Positions 1-9,258 of a DNA stretch of 64,000 nucleotides are shown here, one piece after another. Below the pieces are notes generated by a model. The model saw nothing but the letters and a program-made list of their open reading frames with translations. It searched no databases and was not told the origin of the DNA. Origin of the DNA: Rhizobium lusitanum (GTDB taxonomy: Bacteria; Pseudomonadota; Alphaproteobacteria; Rhizobiales; Rhizobiaceae); assembly GCF_014189535.1 (NCBI RefSeq), contig NZ_CP050307.1, positions 248,001-312,000 on the forward strand. Direction: 5' to 3'. Within the stretch, counting starts at the first letter, position 1; the number at the start of each line of letters is the position of its first letter. The translations under genes were made by a program, and so were the position numbers.

Positions 1-1
1 A

Positions 2-376
2 TGGCATCGCCTGCTGAAGCCGGGCGGTAAGCTGCTGGTCATAGACGGCGACTTCGTCAATCCGACTCTCGTTGCGAAGATCGCCAGCAAGATTTCGGCG
101 CTTCTCGCGCGCGTCGGCGGTCGAAATGCCCGGCCGCAGAACGGGCCAGGCGCAGCACTCGCCGAAACCCATCGCAGCATTCTTTCCCGTGTCTATTTTT
201 CGGATGGCGCCCGCGCCGAAGCGGTGGCCGATCTCCTGAAGGCCGCAGGCTTCTCATCCGTTGTTATCGACACCGACATGAGCACCATACACCGGACGCA
301 ACGCAAAAATTTCGATTTCCTGAAAGGGCTGGAGCGCGCAGCGCAGCACCGCTACGCCATTTGTGCCAGCAAATAG
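2..376 (+). CDS. SAM-dependent methyltransferase, C-terminal part
   Basis: The gene is cut by the window edge; 124 codons are visible in one open frame ending in TAG. The visible start reads WHRLLKPGGKLLVIDGDFV, the post-motif of class I methyltransferases in which a beta strand follows the PGG turn. The downstream region ends in a helical, basic tail. The family transfers a methyl group from S-adenosylmethionine to a substrate that cannot be deduced, because the SAM-binding GxGxG motif lies outside the window. The family call rests on the LKPGG motif only. Confidence 0.6.
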   Translation, partial: WHRLLKPGGKLLVIDGDFVNPTLVAKIASKISALLARVGGRNARPQNGPGAALAETHRSILSRVYFSDGARAEAVADLLKAAGFSSVVIDTDMSTIHRTQRKNFDFLKGLERAAQHRYAICASK

Positions 377-454
377 CACCGGCTCGAGCCGAGATAGAGG
401 TTCGGAACTCGGCCGCCCGAATGCTGGGTCGTTTTTATACCGTCGATCGATATC

Positions 455-862
455 TCAGTTGGCGGATGGGACCGGGCAGCTCATGTCGCCTTCGGTGCAC
501 TTCAGATACCCTTTGAGATCTTCGATGCGGGTTTTCGTCATGCCATCGAGGCAGGTGCTGGAGATGAATGGATAGACAGTACCGCCAGTAACCGTGGAGC
601 TTGAGAAATTGCATTCGGCGTCGCGGTAGCCGATCCATGCTTTCTGTGCGGATACCAGCAGCTTCTTGGTATCGGCATCATCTTTCAACCGCGCCTCAAT
701 CTGTTTGTAGAGGACATTCAGTTCGGCGTCCGATTTTGCATAGGCTTTACCGGCACAAATATTCATGTCGGTTTGGTTTGTCAGGTCGCCGCAATTTTGC
801 TCGGCAAGAACAAAATTGGGCATTGCCAAAATCAGCGCGGTAGCAAAGGCTGTAACTCTCAT
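455..862 (-). CDS. Secreted LprI/DUF1311-like protein
   Basis: This is a 135-residue exported protein. Residues 1-20 form a signal peptide ending VLA before EQN. The mature part has the DUF1311/LprI pattern: C24 and C36 around a QxxMNxCAG motif, a helical stretch with LNxLYKQIEARL, the motif QKAWIGYRDAEC ending at C84, then C104, C122 and C129, so disulfides in the periplasm are likely. LprI of Mycobacterium inhibits lysozyme, but most proteobacterial members have no proven role. The start is set by a GGGGGAGAG ribosome site just upstream of the ATG. It looks like a single-gene unit with no operon partner. Confidence 0.8.
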   Translation of the reverse strand: MRVTAFATALILAMPNFVLAEQNCGDLTNQTDMNICAGKAYAKSDAELNVLYKQIEARLKDDADTKKLLVSAQKAWIGYRDAECNFSSSTVTGGTVYPFISSTCLDGMTKTRIEDLKGYLKCTEGDMSCPVPSAN

Positions 863-1025
863 TCGTACTCTCCCCCAATTAGGCCGATAGCAAACGATAT
901 TTTACACGCGCCGAATATATGGCACCATCTTGCGGTAGCAAGGCTTATTGCCTCTTTCGCCTATAGGGTTGAACCCAAGGCCGGCGCATCCGCCGCGACA
1001 GAGGGAATGCCGCGGCGGATGTTGT

Positions 1026-1187
1026 TCAATTTTTACCGTTTGCGGTAGCCGTCATCGCCGCTTCCGCTTCGTTGAGCGCCTGAGCGCATTCCTCGCAGCA
1101 GACCTCGACGGTCTTGCCGCCGAGCTTGACCTTGATCGCTTCGGCATCGAGTTCGCAGTCGCAGGCAGCACAGGTACGTTGAGACAT
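1026..1187 (-). CDS. Small Cys-rich putative metal-binding protein
   Basis: This is a 53-residue cytoplasmic protein with six cysteines: C6, C9 and C11 near the N-terminus (CAACDC) and C30, C31 and C34 (CCEEC) in the middle. The two clusters are spaced like a small treble-clef or TRASH-type metal site. The start is fixed by a GGAGGAAC site directly before ATG; the longer in-frame reading upstream looks non-coding. The tail after residue 45 is Ala/Thr-rich and probably disordered. It lies 88 bp downstream of the AraC regulator on the same strand, so co-transcription is possible. Metal binding is inferred from the Cys spacing. Confidence 0.65.
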   Translation of the reverse strand: MSQRTCAACDCELDAEAIKVKLGGKTVEVCCEECAQALNEAEAAMTATANGKN

Positions 1188-1275
1188 GTCAGTTCCTCCG
1201 TTTGATGTCCCCGGTTTGGGGATGCTGTGAGGAAACCATTTTGCCGGCGCTGCCGCTGTCGGATTCTTTAGCGAT

Positions 1276-2112
1276 CTATCTCGCCCGCAAATGGGCAAGC
1301 CGCTGGAATTCGGCGGGGGTGCGGTCATAGGCCTGCTTGAAAGCGGCGCTGAAATGGCTGTGGCTCGAAAAGCCCAGATCCAGGCCAAGGGCGGTCAGAT
1401 CGTCATATTCGCCGAGCAGGTCGAGCGCCCGCGCCAGCCTCAGACGCAGCTGGTAGCGATAGAGCGGAATGCCTTCGACTTGCTGGAAGACCTGGGTGAG
1501 ATAAACCGGGGAGACGCCGACGTCATTGGCGACGTCAGCAAGCGTCCATCGGCGGGCGAGGTCGGAAGACAGCACGAGTTTCGCACGATCGACCAGCTTT
1601 TGCCGACCTATCGTTGCGCCGGCGGCATGTGAGGTGCGCTCGCCGAGCGAGCGTCGCACCAAGGTCAAAGCGAGCGTTTCCGCCTCGAGTGTTTCGGCAG
1701 CTCCGCGCTTGAGGCTGTGCCGCAAAAGGGCGACCAGGGCCTGCGCGCGCGGATCGATCCGTCGACGCTGGCGGCGGAAGATCAGCGCCTCCGCAGTCTG
1801 TGCCTGATCTTTCGGTGCCAGTTCGTCGAGTAATGTCTCGTCAATGGCGACATCAATACAGGCATCGCCACCCTCGATCGGATGGCTGATCCTGTATTCC
1901 TGCTCCCGGTTGAAAAACAGAACCTGGTTCGCCTCGGCTACGACATCCTTGCGCCCGACATGGCGCATAAAGACGCCTCGATAGGGATAAACGAGACTGG
2001 TCGAATGCGCGCATTCCTCGGCACTCTTATGCCGGCAAGCGCCATCGCAGATGACATCCCTTATCGTGACGGTCTTCGTCTGGAGCAGAAGGTCGATTGA
2101 AAAACCTGACAT
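1276..2112 (-). CDS. AraC-family transcriptional regulator
   Basis: This is a 278-residue protein with a C-terminal AraC double helix-turn-helix, roughly residues 175-275. The first helix pair is in WTLADVANDVGVSPVYLTQVFQ and the second ends in LGFSSHSHFSAAFKQAYDRTPAEF. The N-terminal 150 residues form a cupin-like sensor region. It contains a Cys/His cluster, C22, C26, H28, C34 and H36, in the stretch CDGACRHKSAEECAH, which suggests metal or redox sensing. The effector is unknown. The Cys-rich mini-protein immediately downstream fits a metal-linked role, which is inference. Confidence 0.85.
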   Translation of the reverse strand: MSGFSIDLLLQTKTVTIRDVICDGACRHKSAEECAHSTSLVYPYRGVFMRHVGRKDVVAEANQVLFFNREQEYRISHPIEGGDACIDVAIDETLLDELAPKDQAQTAEALIFRRQRRRIDPRAQALVALLRHSLKRGAAETLEAETLALTLVRRSLGERTSHAAGATIGRQKLVDRAKLVLSSDLARRWTLADVANDVGVSPVYLTQVFQQVEGIPLYRYQLRLRLARALDLLGEYDDLTALGLDLGFSSHSHFSAAFKQAYDRTPAEFQRLAHLRAR

Positions 2113-2169
2113 GGCATAGTCCGATATCAGCCGCGCGCGAGCCTCTCAGCTCGCCACGTTCTAGCATAA

Positions 2170-2391
2170 TTATCTGTAGCGTGTGTAGATGTGCTCATGG
2201 CTATAGGCTTGGCCGCGTGACAGACCTATGTCCTTTAACTGGTCGTCGGACAGTTCAAGCAGGGCATTGCGATTGCTTCGCGCCGTTAGTTTCGCGGCAA
2301 TCTGCATCGGTATGGCTAACAGCCATCGCAATGCCGGGTAGATTTTTCGTTCAGTTCGGCGGAAGGATACACGGATAGCAGTCGTGGTCAT
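2170..2391 (-). CDS. DUF1127 small basic protein
   Basis: This is a 73-residue protein ending in the DUF1127 signature: an aromatic/basic N-terminal helix, then LLELSDDQLKDIGLSRGQA and a basic C-terminal tail. Short alphaproteobacterial DUF1127 proteins have been tied to RNA turnover and to phosphate and carbon metabolism through their Arg-rich tails; this copy has an arginine-poor tail (IYTRYR). I chose the internal ATG, because GGAGACGACA upstream of it gives a better-spaced ribosome site than the ATG four codons earlier, which itself contains the GGAG. It stands alone between the chemoreceptor and AraC genes. Confidence 0.75.
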   Translation of the reverse strand: MTTTAIRVSFRRTERKIYPALRWLLAIPMQIAAKLTARSNRNALLELSDDQLKDIGLSRGQAYSHEHIYTRYR

Positions 2392-2498
2392 TGTCGTCTC
2401 CATCGAGCTTGTTTCGATGAGACGAGTTGACCATTTGCTGGAAATTTCCGCTGTCGGATTCTTTAGCGACCGTTCAGGCGAAATCCCGGCTGCGACGA

Positions 2499-4343
2499 TC
2501 AGGCCGCCCGTCTTGGCCGCCGGTCATCCTTCGCCGCGCCTTCGATGCGGAACTGTTGCAGCAGGTTCATCAGCGTATCGGCCTCTTCGGCCAATCCGCG
2601 GCTGGCCTGTGTCGCCTCCTCGACCATCGCAGCGTTCTTCTGGGTCATCTGATCCATCGCATTGACGGTGCCGTTGACTTCCTGCAGGGCCGTTGCCTGG
2701 TCCCGGCTGCCCGTCGCGATGGTCTCGACATGCTTGCTGATTGCGACGATCTCCTGGCTGATGGAGGCGAGCATGCCGCCGGTTTTCTGCACCAGTTCGG
2801 AGCCGGCGGTGACTTCCCGGGTCGACTTTTCAATGAGGCCCTTGATTTCGCGCGCGGCCACGGCGGAGCGCTGCGCCAATTCACGCACTTCCTGCGCAAC
2901 GACGGCAAACCCTTTACCTGCATCTCCGGCACGGGCAGCCTCGATGCCTGCATTCAGCGCCAGCAGGTTGGTCTGGAACGCGATATCGTCGATCACTTCG
3001 ATGATCTGTTCGATCTGCCGGGACGCCTGTTCGATGCGGTTCATGGCGGCAACGGCATCGCCCACGACTGTGTCCGAGCTGTCGGCTGTCTTCTTGGTGA
3101 GCGCCACGGCATTGTTCGCCTCGCGGGCGCGTTCGGCCGAAGAGCGGACTGTGACTGTGATTTCCTCCACGGCGGCGGCAGTCTCTTCCAGATTGGCCGC
3201 CTGCGCCTCCGTGCGTTTGGAGAGCTCGCCGGCCGAGGAGCGCATTGCATTGCTGTTGTGCTGGATTGCTGTCGCGCTGTCGCGAATGCGGGACAGAGTA
3301 TCCTGCAGGCGAACAAGCGAGGCGTTGAAATCGATGCGGAGCTGCTCGAGGCGACCGACGAACGGGGTGTCGATCGTCTGGGAAACATCGCCTTGCGCCA
3401 GACGACCGAGGCCGACTGCGATCTGGTTGACCGCAAATTCGATCTGGTCGTCGAGCGTGCGTTTCTCCGTATCGTTCCGGCTGCGTTCGGTCTCGGCAAG
3501 GGTACGTTGCTCGGCTGCCTGCGTTTCCAGATCGCGGCGCGCGCGGGCGCTGTCGCGGAAGGCCTCCAGTGCCCGGCCGATCTCGCCGAATTCATTCCTC
3601 TTTTCGACGCAGGGAATGCTGCCAGCAAGATTGCCGGCGGAGATCGTGTGAACCGTCGTCGTCAAGGCTTGCAGCGGCTTTATCGAACTGCGGATTGCAA
3701 AGAAGGCAAACAGGCCGACGAGCACCATTACTGCGCCCCCGGCTGTGAGCACGAGAAGCTGCAGATGGTTCAGCCGCGCGAAATAAACCTCCATCGGAAT
3801 GCCGATGAACAGAATGCCGACATTGGCGCCCGTGGCGTTCTTGACCGGGAAGTAGCCGGTCATGAAATTGCGGCCGAAAAGCTGGGCCGGACCGTAATAG
3901 GCTTCGCCCCTGGCAAGCACGGGCTGGGCGGGATGATCGGCGGCCAGCTTTGTGCCAACGGCGCGGCTGCCATCCTGCTTCTTCACGTTGGTGGAGACGC
4001 GAACATAGTCGCTGTCCTGCTTCTCGAAGATCGTCGCCACGCCTGCAATCGACTGTGCGACCCGGTCGACAAGGCCATGATCGCTGAAGGCCGGAATTTT
4101 CTCCTCGGTGACGGAGGCTAGCTCCGTGTCCTTGAGCGCGATTTTCGCGCCGTCGTCGCCAGTTGCATAGAGGATCGCCATCGCGCGACTTGCATCCCTG
4201 GCATCGGCCACCGCGTTGTCCATCACGTCACGGCTGAGATTGTAGTAGGTCACAGCAACGATCGCGGCCGTACTGACGGCAAGCAGACCGAGGGTGATCG
4301 CAACGATCTGGCGCACGATGGATGTCGATAGAAAACGCAGCAT
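2499..4343 (-). CDS. Methyl-accepting chemotaxis protein with Cache sensor
   Basis: This is a 614-residue chemoreceptor. The first membrane segment is about residues 10-32. Residues 33-190 form a periplasmic single-Cache-type domain (motif [20 protein letters not shown] at 112-131). The second membrane segment is about 195-217, followed by HAMP helices at 218-270 and a second HAMP-like stretch near 300-350. The signalling domain spans 370-595. Its hairpin tip, near 452-495, contains [20 protein letters not shown], the contact site for CheA and CheW. A C-terminal CheR-docking pentapeptide is absent; the tail is basic (RRPRRAA). It lies just downstream of the ABC importer on the same strand. 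The ligand is unknown, though a sugar link is possible from context. Confidence 0.93.
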   Translation of the reverse strand: MLRFLSTSIVRQIVAITLGLLAVSTAAIVAVTYYNLSRDVMDNAVADARDASRAMAILYATGDDGAKIALKDTELASVTEEKIPAFSDHGLVDRVAQSIAGVATIFEKQDSDYVRVSTNVKKQDGSRAVGTKLAADHPAQPVLARGEAYYGPAQLFGRNFMTGYFPVKNATGANVGILFIGIPMEVYFARLNHLQLLVLTAGGAVMVLVGLFAFFAIRSSIKPLQALTTTVHTISAGNLAGSIPCVEKRNEFGEIGRALEAFRDSARARRDLETQAAEQRTLAETERSRNDTEKRTLDDQIEFAVNQIAVGLGRLAQGDVSQTIDTPFVGRLEQLRIDFNASLVRLQDTLSRIRDSATAIQHNSNAMRSSAGELSKRTEAQAANLEETAAAVEEITVTVRSSAERAREANNAVALTKKTADSSDTVVGDAVAAMNRIEQASRQIEQIIEVIDDIAFQTNLLALNAGIEAARAGDAGKGFAVVAQEVRELAQRSAVAAREIKGLIEKSTREVTAGSELVQKTGGMLASISQEIVAISKHVETIATGSRDQATALQEVNGTVNAMDQMTQKNAAMVEEATQASRGLAEEADTLMNLLQQFRIEGAAKDDRRPRRAA

Positions 4344-4451
4344 GAATGTCTCCGGTGATACAGCCGGAACCAGACTAGCCAGAAGTCATTAAGATTCTGG
4401 CCAAGGTCCTGAGTTTTGGGCATGTTCGCACGGTTCGGCGGTGCCGCCTGC

Positions 4452-5450
4452 TCACGCCCCGCCGGCCTTTCTGTTGACGAAGCTGAAGGCGAGGACGGCG
4501 AAGATCAGAACGCCGGTGCCAACCTGCTGCCAGTAGAAATTCAGGCCCGTCAGAAGCAGGCCGTTGGCGACGATGCTGAGCAGAAGCACACCGAGCACGG
4601 TTCCCGCGACATTCGGCCGGCCAAGTGGCGAAAGCGTCGTGCCGATGAAGGTCGCTCCGATTGCGTTCAGAAGAAAGGCGTTGCCCGAGAAGGGGATATA
4701 GACCGTGACCGTTGCGGTTAGGATCAGGCCGGCAATGGCGGCGATGAAACCGACGAGAATCAAGGTTATGGCAACGTGGCTGCGAAGCCTGATGCCGGAA
4801 TAACGCACGACGCTTGGCTGGATGCCGATCGACAGCACGACGCGGCCGAAGCGGGTGCGGGCAAAGAGCGTGGCGGCCGCCGCGATGATGACGATCGCGA
4901 TGATCAGCGGCACGGGAACGCCCGCAATTGCGCCATGACCCAGAAACCGGAAGGCTTCCGGCACGCCGGTTGGCGGTAGGTAGACTGGATTACCGCCATT
5001 CGTCAGCAATTGCTGGAGGCTGCGGCCGATGAAAAGCGTGCCGAGGGTCGCGAGGAACGGTGACACGCCGATCCCCGAGATCAGGACGGCGTTGAACGCG
5101 CCGACCGCGGCGCCGGCCGCCAGTCCCGCCAGCACGGCAAGTGCCACCGGCTGGCCGGCAAGCACCAACGAGACGAAGGCGAAGCTTGCAAAATCGACCG
5201 CCGTTCCGACCGAAAGATCGATCCCACCGGAGGAGACCGCAAAGGTCATGGCGATCGAGACGATGGCAAGCAGCGTGAAGTTGTTGACGAGGATGCTTTG
5301 CAGATTGCCCGGTGTCAGGAAGGTCGGCGTCGCGACCGAGAAGATTGCGAAGACGAACAGGAGCGCCAGGATCAGGCCATATCGCGCCAGAACGGCGATC
5401 GCGCGACGCGGCCATGCCTGAGATGGGGTAGCAGAATTCGAAAGCGACAT
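4452..5450 (-). CDS. Ribose-type ABC importer permease 2
   Basis: This is a 332-residue inner-membrane permease of the RbsC/AraH family (BPD_transp_2). It shows the family signature SSGGIDLSVGTAVDF in the third membrane segment, ISGIGVSPFLATLGTLFIGRSL, and the C-terminal loop TLSPLGRPNVAGTVLGVL. I start it at ATG 5450 because GGGAG lies just upstream; a longer reading frame continues into the neighbouring gene and is an overlap artefact. It begins two bases after the stop of the other permease, so the pair is translated together and probably forms a heterodimeric channel. It is the last gene of the binding-protein, ATPase, permease, permease operon. Confidence 0.9.
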   Translation of the reverse strand: MSLSNSATPSQAWPRRAIAVLARYGLILALLFVFAIFSVATPTFLTPGNLQSILVNNFTLLAIVSIAMTFAVSSGGIDLSVGTAVDFASFAFVSLVLAGQPVALAVLAGLAAGAAVGAFNAVLISGIGVSPFLATLGTLFIGRSLQQLLTNGGNPVYLPPTGVPEAFRFLGHGAIAGVPVPLIIAIVIIAAAATLFARTRFGRVVLSIGIQPSVVRYSGIRLRSHVAITLILVGFIAAIAGLILTATVTVYIPFSGNAFLLNAIGATFIGTTLSPLGRPNVAGTVLGVLLLSIVANGLLLTGLNFYWQQVGTGVLIFAVLAFSFVNRKAGGA

Positions 5451-5452
5451 GG

Positions 5453-6475
5453 TCAGATCTCCCGTTTGCGCAACAAGGTCGTTGCCGAAACGACGCTCAG
5501 GATGAGAAGGCCCTGAATGCCGTTGACCAGCGTGCTTGGCAGATTGAGAAGCTGGAAGCCGTTGACGAGGAAGCCGACGAGCAGGGTGGAAAGCAGCGCG
5601 CCGGCAATCGTCGGAACAAGCCGTCGTGAAAAGACTGACCCGAGCAGGGCGGCGGCCACGACCGGCAGCAGCATTTCGCCGGAGCCGGTGGTGCTGCCGC
5701 TGAGATAGGACACGGAAAGAATGCCGGCGATGCCACCGCAAAGGCCGCTGGCAAGGAAGGCGCCGGCAAGCAGGCGCTTGAGGGGCAGGCCGGCGGCACG
5801 CGCTGCATCCGGAAACTCTCCCACGGCATAGAGCCTCAGGCCGAGCGGCGTATATTGCACGATCGCTGTCACGATCGCGGTAAAGCCGAGGAGCACATAG
5901 GCAAGGACCGGAATGCCGAAACTGTCGGAGGCCGACAGCAGCGTCAGCAAATCGGTAGACGCCGGCAGTACAGTGTTCTGCGTCAGCACCAGTTCCAGTC
6001 CGGCAACGATATTCATGACGGCAAGCGTGGCGAGCAGCGGCACGATGCCGGCGAGCACGACGGCTGCGGCATTGACTGCGCCGATTGCAAGGCCGGTCAA
6101 CAATGTACCGGCAATCGCCACGGCATCGCCATAGCCGAGTTGCGTCAGCGTCGCATAGACGGCGGCGCTAAGGCCCATATTGGCGGCTAGGGATAGATCG
6201 ATGCCACCGGTGACGACATTCGCGCCGCCGGCGATCAGCACGATGGTCAGTCCGATCGCCAGCACGCCCGAAATGGCGGACTGGCCAAGCACATTGCCGA
6301 TATTGCCGATGCTGAGGAAATAGGGTGCCGTCAGCGAGAAGACGATGAGGATCAGGGCAAAGGTGATCAGCGAGCCGAAGCGCAGGGCCGTCGCCGCAAG
6401 ATTACCACCTGTCCGACCCGCCGCTTTCTCGGGCTCAAAGCCGGTGACGGGAGCGTATTGAATGTCAGCCGACAT
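5453..6475 (-). CDS. Ribose-type ABC importer permease 1
   Basis: This is a 340-residue RbsC-type permease with eight to ten hydrophobic segments. The signature is NVVTGGIDLSLAANMGLSAAV, followed by GIVPLLATLAVMNIVAGLEL and the end segment GSVFSRRLVPTIAGALLSTLL. The start at ATG 6475 has a strong GGGAGGA site and lies inside the 3' end of the ATPase gene, an 11-bp overlap that implies translational coupling. The N-terminal 35 residues before the first membrane helix are hydrophilic and cytoplasmic. With permease 2 it would form the channel; two different permeases are typical of importers with one double ATPase. Confidence 0.9.
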   Translation of the reverse strand: MSADIQYAPVTGFEPEKAAGRTGGNLAATALRFGSLITFALILIVFSLTAPYFLSIGNIGNVLGQSAISGVLAIGLTIVLIAGGANVVTGGIDLSLAANMGLSAAVYATLTQLGYGDAVAIAGTLLTGLAIGAVNAAAVVLAGIVPLLATLAVMNIVAGLELVLTQNTVLPASTDLLTLLSASDSFGIPVLAYVLLGFTAIVTAIVQYTPLGLRLYAVGEFPDAARAAGLPLKRLLAGAFLASGLCGGIAGILSVSYLSGSTTGSGEMLLPVVAAALLGSVFSRRLVPTIAGALLSTLLVGFLVNGFQLLNLPSTLVNGIQGLLILSVVSATTLLRKREI

Positions 6476-8015
6476 GGCGCAATCCTCCCGAGGCGCCGGA
6501 CGATTCCGCCAGTACCTCATTCGTTGTGGTTTCCGACGAGACGAATTCGCGGGTCACGCGGCCGCGGAAGAGCACGAGAATACGATCGGTAATGCCGATC
6601 AGTTCGGGCAGGTCCGAGGAGAGTACGATGATGCCCGCGCCGCGGGCAGCGAGTTCGCCGATCAGTGTGTAGATTTCCACCTTGGAGCCGATGTCGACGC
6701 CGACGGTCGGCTCATCGAGCAGATAGATCTCCGAATGGCGGCTCAGCCATTTGGCGATCGCCACCTTCTGCTGGTTGCCGCCGGAGAGCGTGCGTACCAG
6801 CGCTTCGCGTCCGGGTGCCTTGATTTGAAGGCGTTTGATGAGGTCGTCTGTGTCGCGGCGTTCGCGCTTGCGATCGAGGAAGCCGAAGCGCGTGTAGCGG
6901 GCAAGGCTTGATAGCGTGATGTTTTCAGCCACGCTGAGATCGAGTGCGACGCCCTGGCCGCGCCGGTCCTCCGGCACCAGGGCAATCTGCCGGTCGACCG
7001 CTTCTGTCGGGCTGACGGACCGCGCCGGTTTGCCGGCGACTTCGATATGGCCGGAGGAAGCTTTCTCCAGACCGAAGAGCGTGCGGACGAGGTCCTTGGC
7101 GCCGGAGCCGAGCAGGCCGGTGATGCCGAGTATCTCGCCGCGACGAAGGGTGAAATTGATATCGGTGAAGCGGTTCGTCGCCGTCAGCCCCTCGACCTTG
7201 AGGATCTCCTCGCCGAGTTCGATCTGGCGTTTCGGGAACATGTCGGCGATATCGCGCTCGACCATCAATCGGGCGATGGCCCCGGCCGAGGTCTCGGCAA
7301 TCGGCAGCGAGGCAACGTCGAGGCCGTTGCGCATGACGGTCACATGGTCGCACAGCTCTTCGATCTCGTTGAGATAATGCGAGATATAGATGATGGTCAC
7401 GCCTTCGTCGCGCAGGCGCCGGATCAGCCGGAAAAGAATATCGGCCTCGCGCCGGATCAGCGCCGCTGTCGGCTCGTCGAAGACCAGCACCTTCGGCTGG
7501 TTAAGAAGGGCACGGGTGATCTGCACGATCTGCTTTTCGGCGGTGGAAAGCTCGCTGATCAGGGCCTTGTTCGGCAGGGTGACGCCGAAGTAGTTGGCAA
7601 GCAGGTCGCCCGCGCGCCGCTGCATGTGACGACGGTCGAGAAAGGGCGTTCGGCCGATACGCGGTTCACGGCCGAGGAAGAGTGCTTCTCCGACGGTGAA
7701 AGTCGGCACCAGCAACCGGTCCTGATGGATGAAATGGATGCCGAGCGCTTCGGCGAGGTGTGGTGTCAGCTGATCGAAGGATTGCCCTTCGACATCGATC
7801 CGGCCTTCGTCGGGCCTATGCAGGCCGGCGAGCAGCTTGATCAGCGTCGACTTGCCGGCGCCGTTCTGGCCGACGAGACCGTGGACCGTGCCACGGCGTA
7901 CGGCAAGCGAGGCGCCGGCCAGCGCTTGCGCGCCGCCGAAATGTTTGACGACCCGGTCAAAGCGAATGACATGGTCATCCGACTGTGCGGGCGCCGAAGG
8001 CGAAGATGCCGTCAT
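6465..8015 (-). CDS. Sugar ABC importer ATPase with two nucleotide-binding domains
   Basis: This is a 516-residue duplicated ATPase of the RbsA/MglA/AraG type. Domain 1 has Walker A GQNGAGKST at 49-57, an unusual signature LSTAEKQ at 156-162, and Walker B VLVFDEPTAAL near 176-186. Domain 2 has a degenerate Walker A (GLLGSGAKD near 300-308) lacking the Lys-Ser/Thr pair, signature LSGGNQQK at 410-417 and Walker B YLLDEP near 431-436. The weak second P-loop is normal for this family, in which one site does most of the hydrolysis. It follows the binding-protein gene after 62 bp containing a strong hairpin. Confidence 0.93.
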   Translation of the reverse strand: MTASSPSAPAQSDDHVIRFDRVVKHFGGAQALAGASLAVRRGTVHGLVGQNGAGKSTLIKLLAGLHRPDEGRIDVEGQSFDQLTPHLAEALGIHFIHQDRLLVPTFTVGEALFLGREPRIGRTPFLDRRHMQRRAGDLLANYFGVTLPNKALISELSTAEKQIVQITRALLNQPKVLVFDEPTAALIRREADILFRLIRRLRDEGVTIIYISHYLNEIEELCDHVTVMRNGLDVASLPIAETSAGAIARLMVERDIADMFPKRQIELGEEILKVEGLTATNRFTDINFTLRRGEILGITGLLGSGAKDLVRTLFGLEKASSGHIEVAGKPARSVSPTEAVDRQIALVPEDRRGQGVALDLSVAENITLSSLARYTRFGFLDRKRERRDTDDLIKRLQIKAPGREALVRTLSGGNQQKVAIAKWLSRHSEIYLLDEPTVGVDIGSKVEIYTLIGELAARGAGIIVLSSDLPELIGITDRILVLFRGRVTREFVSSETTTNEVLAESSGASGGLRHVG

Positions 8016-8037
8016 TGGGAGGCTCCGATGGAATCAT

Positions 8038-8067
8038 GGCGATGCGGCCACCGACGGCCGCATCGCC
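8038..8067 (-). terminator. Hairpin between binding-protein and ATPase genes
   Basis: A perfect 12-bp inverted repeat, GGCGATGCGGCC at 8038-8049 and GGCCGCATCGCC at 8056-8067, has a 6-base loop. It begins just after the binding-protein stop. No T-run follows, so it is more likely an mRNA-stabilising or partial-termination element that keeps the binding protein more abundant than the ATPase and permeases. Confidence 0.6.
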
Positions 8068-8077
8068 AAGGGAAAGA

Positions 8078-9085
8078 TCAACCGATGCCGAGTTTCTTGA
8101 CGACTTCGGCGACGTTGGCCTTGTTGGCCAGAAGCGCCGGCACATAGGTCTCGCGCGGCAAGGTCTGGCCAGCCAGAAGCTTGGCGACATTGCGGATCGC
8201 GGTGCGGCCGATTTCGGCCGGCTGCTGTGCCGCGTCTGCGCCCGCCGGTGAATTGGGATCGGCGACCAGTTGCAGGACTTCGGGGCTTCCATCGACACCA
8301 TAGGTGCGGATTTCGGTGCGGCCGGCGGCGGCGATCGCCTGCGTTGCGCCAAGCTGCGGGATGTCCCAGGCGGACCAGATCGCCTTGATCGAACCCTTCT
8401 CCGGATATTTGTTCAGGAGTGCCGTGACCTGGGTGAAGGCATCCTGGACGGTGTTCGGGATCACGTCGCGCAGTTCCGGCTGGATGATCTTGACCTTCGG
8501 GAAATACTTGATGACGTTGACGAGCTGGTCATAACGGATGGCGCAAGGCGTGACGCCGTAAAAGCCGTTGAAGACGAGGATATTGCCTTCGCCGCCGATA
8601 TCGGAAACCAGCTGCAGGGCGAGATCCTTGCCGATGCCCCAATTGTCGGAGGTCGTGTTGTTGATCGAGTTGGTCGAACCGACATCCACCGTCAGCACCG
8701 GAATACCGGCATCGCGGGCCTTCTTGAGCCAGGGATCAATGACGCTCAGCGTGCCAAGGATCTGCACAATGGCATCGGGCTTCTGGGCGATGAGTGTCTG
8801 CAACTGCGAAACCAGCTTGCCGTCGTTACGACCGGCATCGACAGCGATCGGTTCGCCGCCGAGGCGTTTGACCTCCGCGATCTGGGAGTTGTAGGCCTGC
8901 AGATCGAAATAGTGATCGGTGCCGGTCGCGCTGATGGCGATACGCTTGCCCTTCAGCGACAGGCCATCGTCGGCTGCCGCAACCTGGCTGGCGAAAAGGC
9001 CAGCGCCGGCAAAGGTCGCGCCCGTAACGGCTGCGAGCTTCAGGATTTCCCGGCGGCCAAAGCCGGACCTGTCTTGTTCTGTCAT
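8078..9085 (-). CDS. Ribose-type ABC importer substrate-binding protein, Tat signal
   Basis: This is a 335-residue periplasmic binding protein of the Peripla_BP_4 type. It opens with a twin-arginine signal (R11 R12 in FGRREILKLAAV) and a hydrophobic stretch ending near VAAADD. The mature protein has the two-lobe pattern GKRIAISATGTDHYF ... PDAIVQILGT ... GIPVLTVDVGSTNSINNTTSDNWGIGKDLA. Tat export suggests it folds in the cytoplasm. Its ligand is probably a sugar or polyol but cannot be named. It is the first gene of the minus-strand importer operon and so is likely the most highly expressed, helped by the hairpin after its stop. Confidence 0.9.
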   Translation of the reverse strand: MTEQDRSGFGRREILKLAAVTGATFAGAGLFASQVAAADDGLSLKGKRIAISATGTDHYFDLQAYNSQIAEVKRLGGEPIAVDAGRNDGKLVSQLQTLIAQKPDAIVQILGTLSVIDPWLKKARDAGIPVLTVDVGSTNSINNTTSDNWGIGKDLALQLVSDIGGEGNILVFNGFYGVTPCAIRYDQLVNVIKYFPKVKIIQPELRDVIPNTVQDAFTQVTALLNKYPEKGSIKAIWSAWDIPQLGATQAIAAAGRTEIRTYGVDGSPEVLQLVADPNSPAGADAAQQPAEIGRTAIRNVAKLLAGQTLPRETYVPALLANKANVAEVVKKLGIG

Positions 9086-9258
9086 GGAATATCCTCTTCA
9101 TGTTTATACCCCACAAAATATATGGATTTATGGGGTTTGAGAGGAACAGCATTCCAAAAGAGTGCGTTCGAAAGAAAAGTTCTCTGATCAAAGGCTATGT
9201 CGCTGCAATGACAAAATTCCTCGCCGCCAATTTCTCTAGAGAGGCGGCTGTGCGGCAG
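9086..9258. other. Short intergenic region upstream of the importer operon
   Basis: This stretch holds the promoter of the importer operon on the minus strand. A TATATTTTGTGGGG-like A/T-rich segment lies at about 9110-9130 just upstream of the binding-protein start. No clear operator palindrome is visible. Confidence 0.4.

Noticed and set aside
2427..4121. Long plus-strand frame of 564 codons
   Set aside because: It lies entirely antisense to the chemoreceptor gene and has no family features; high-GC DNA often leaves such mirror frames open.
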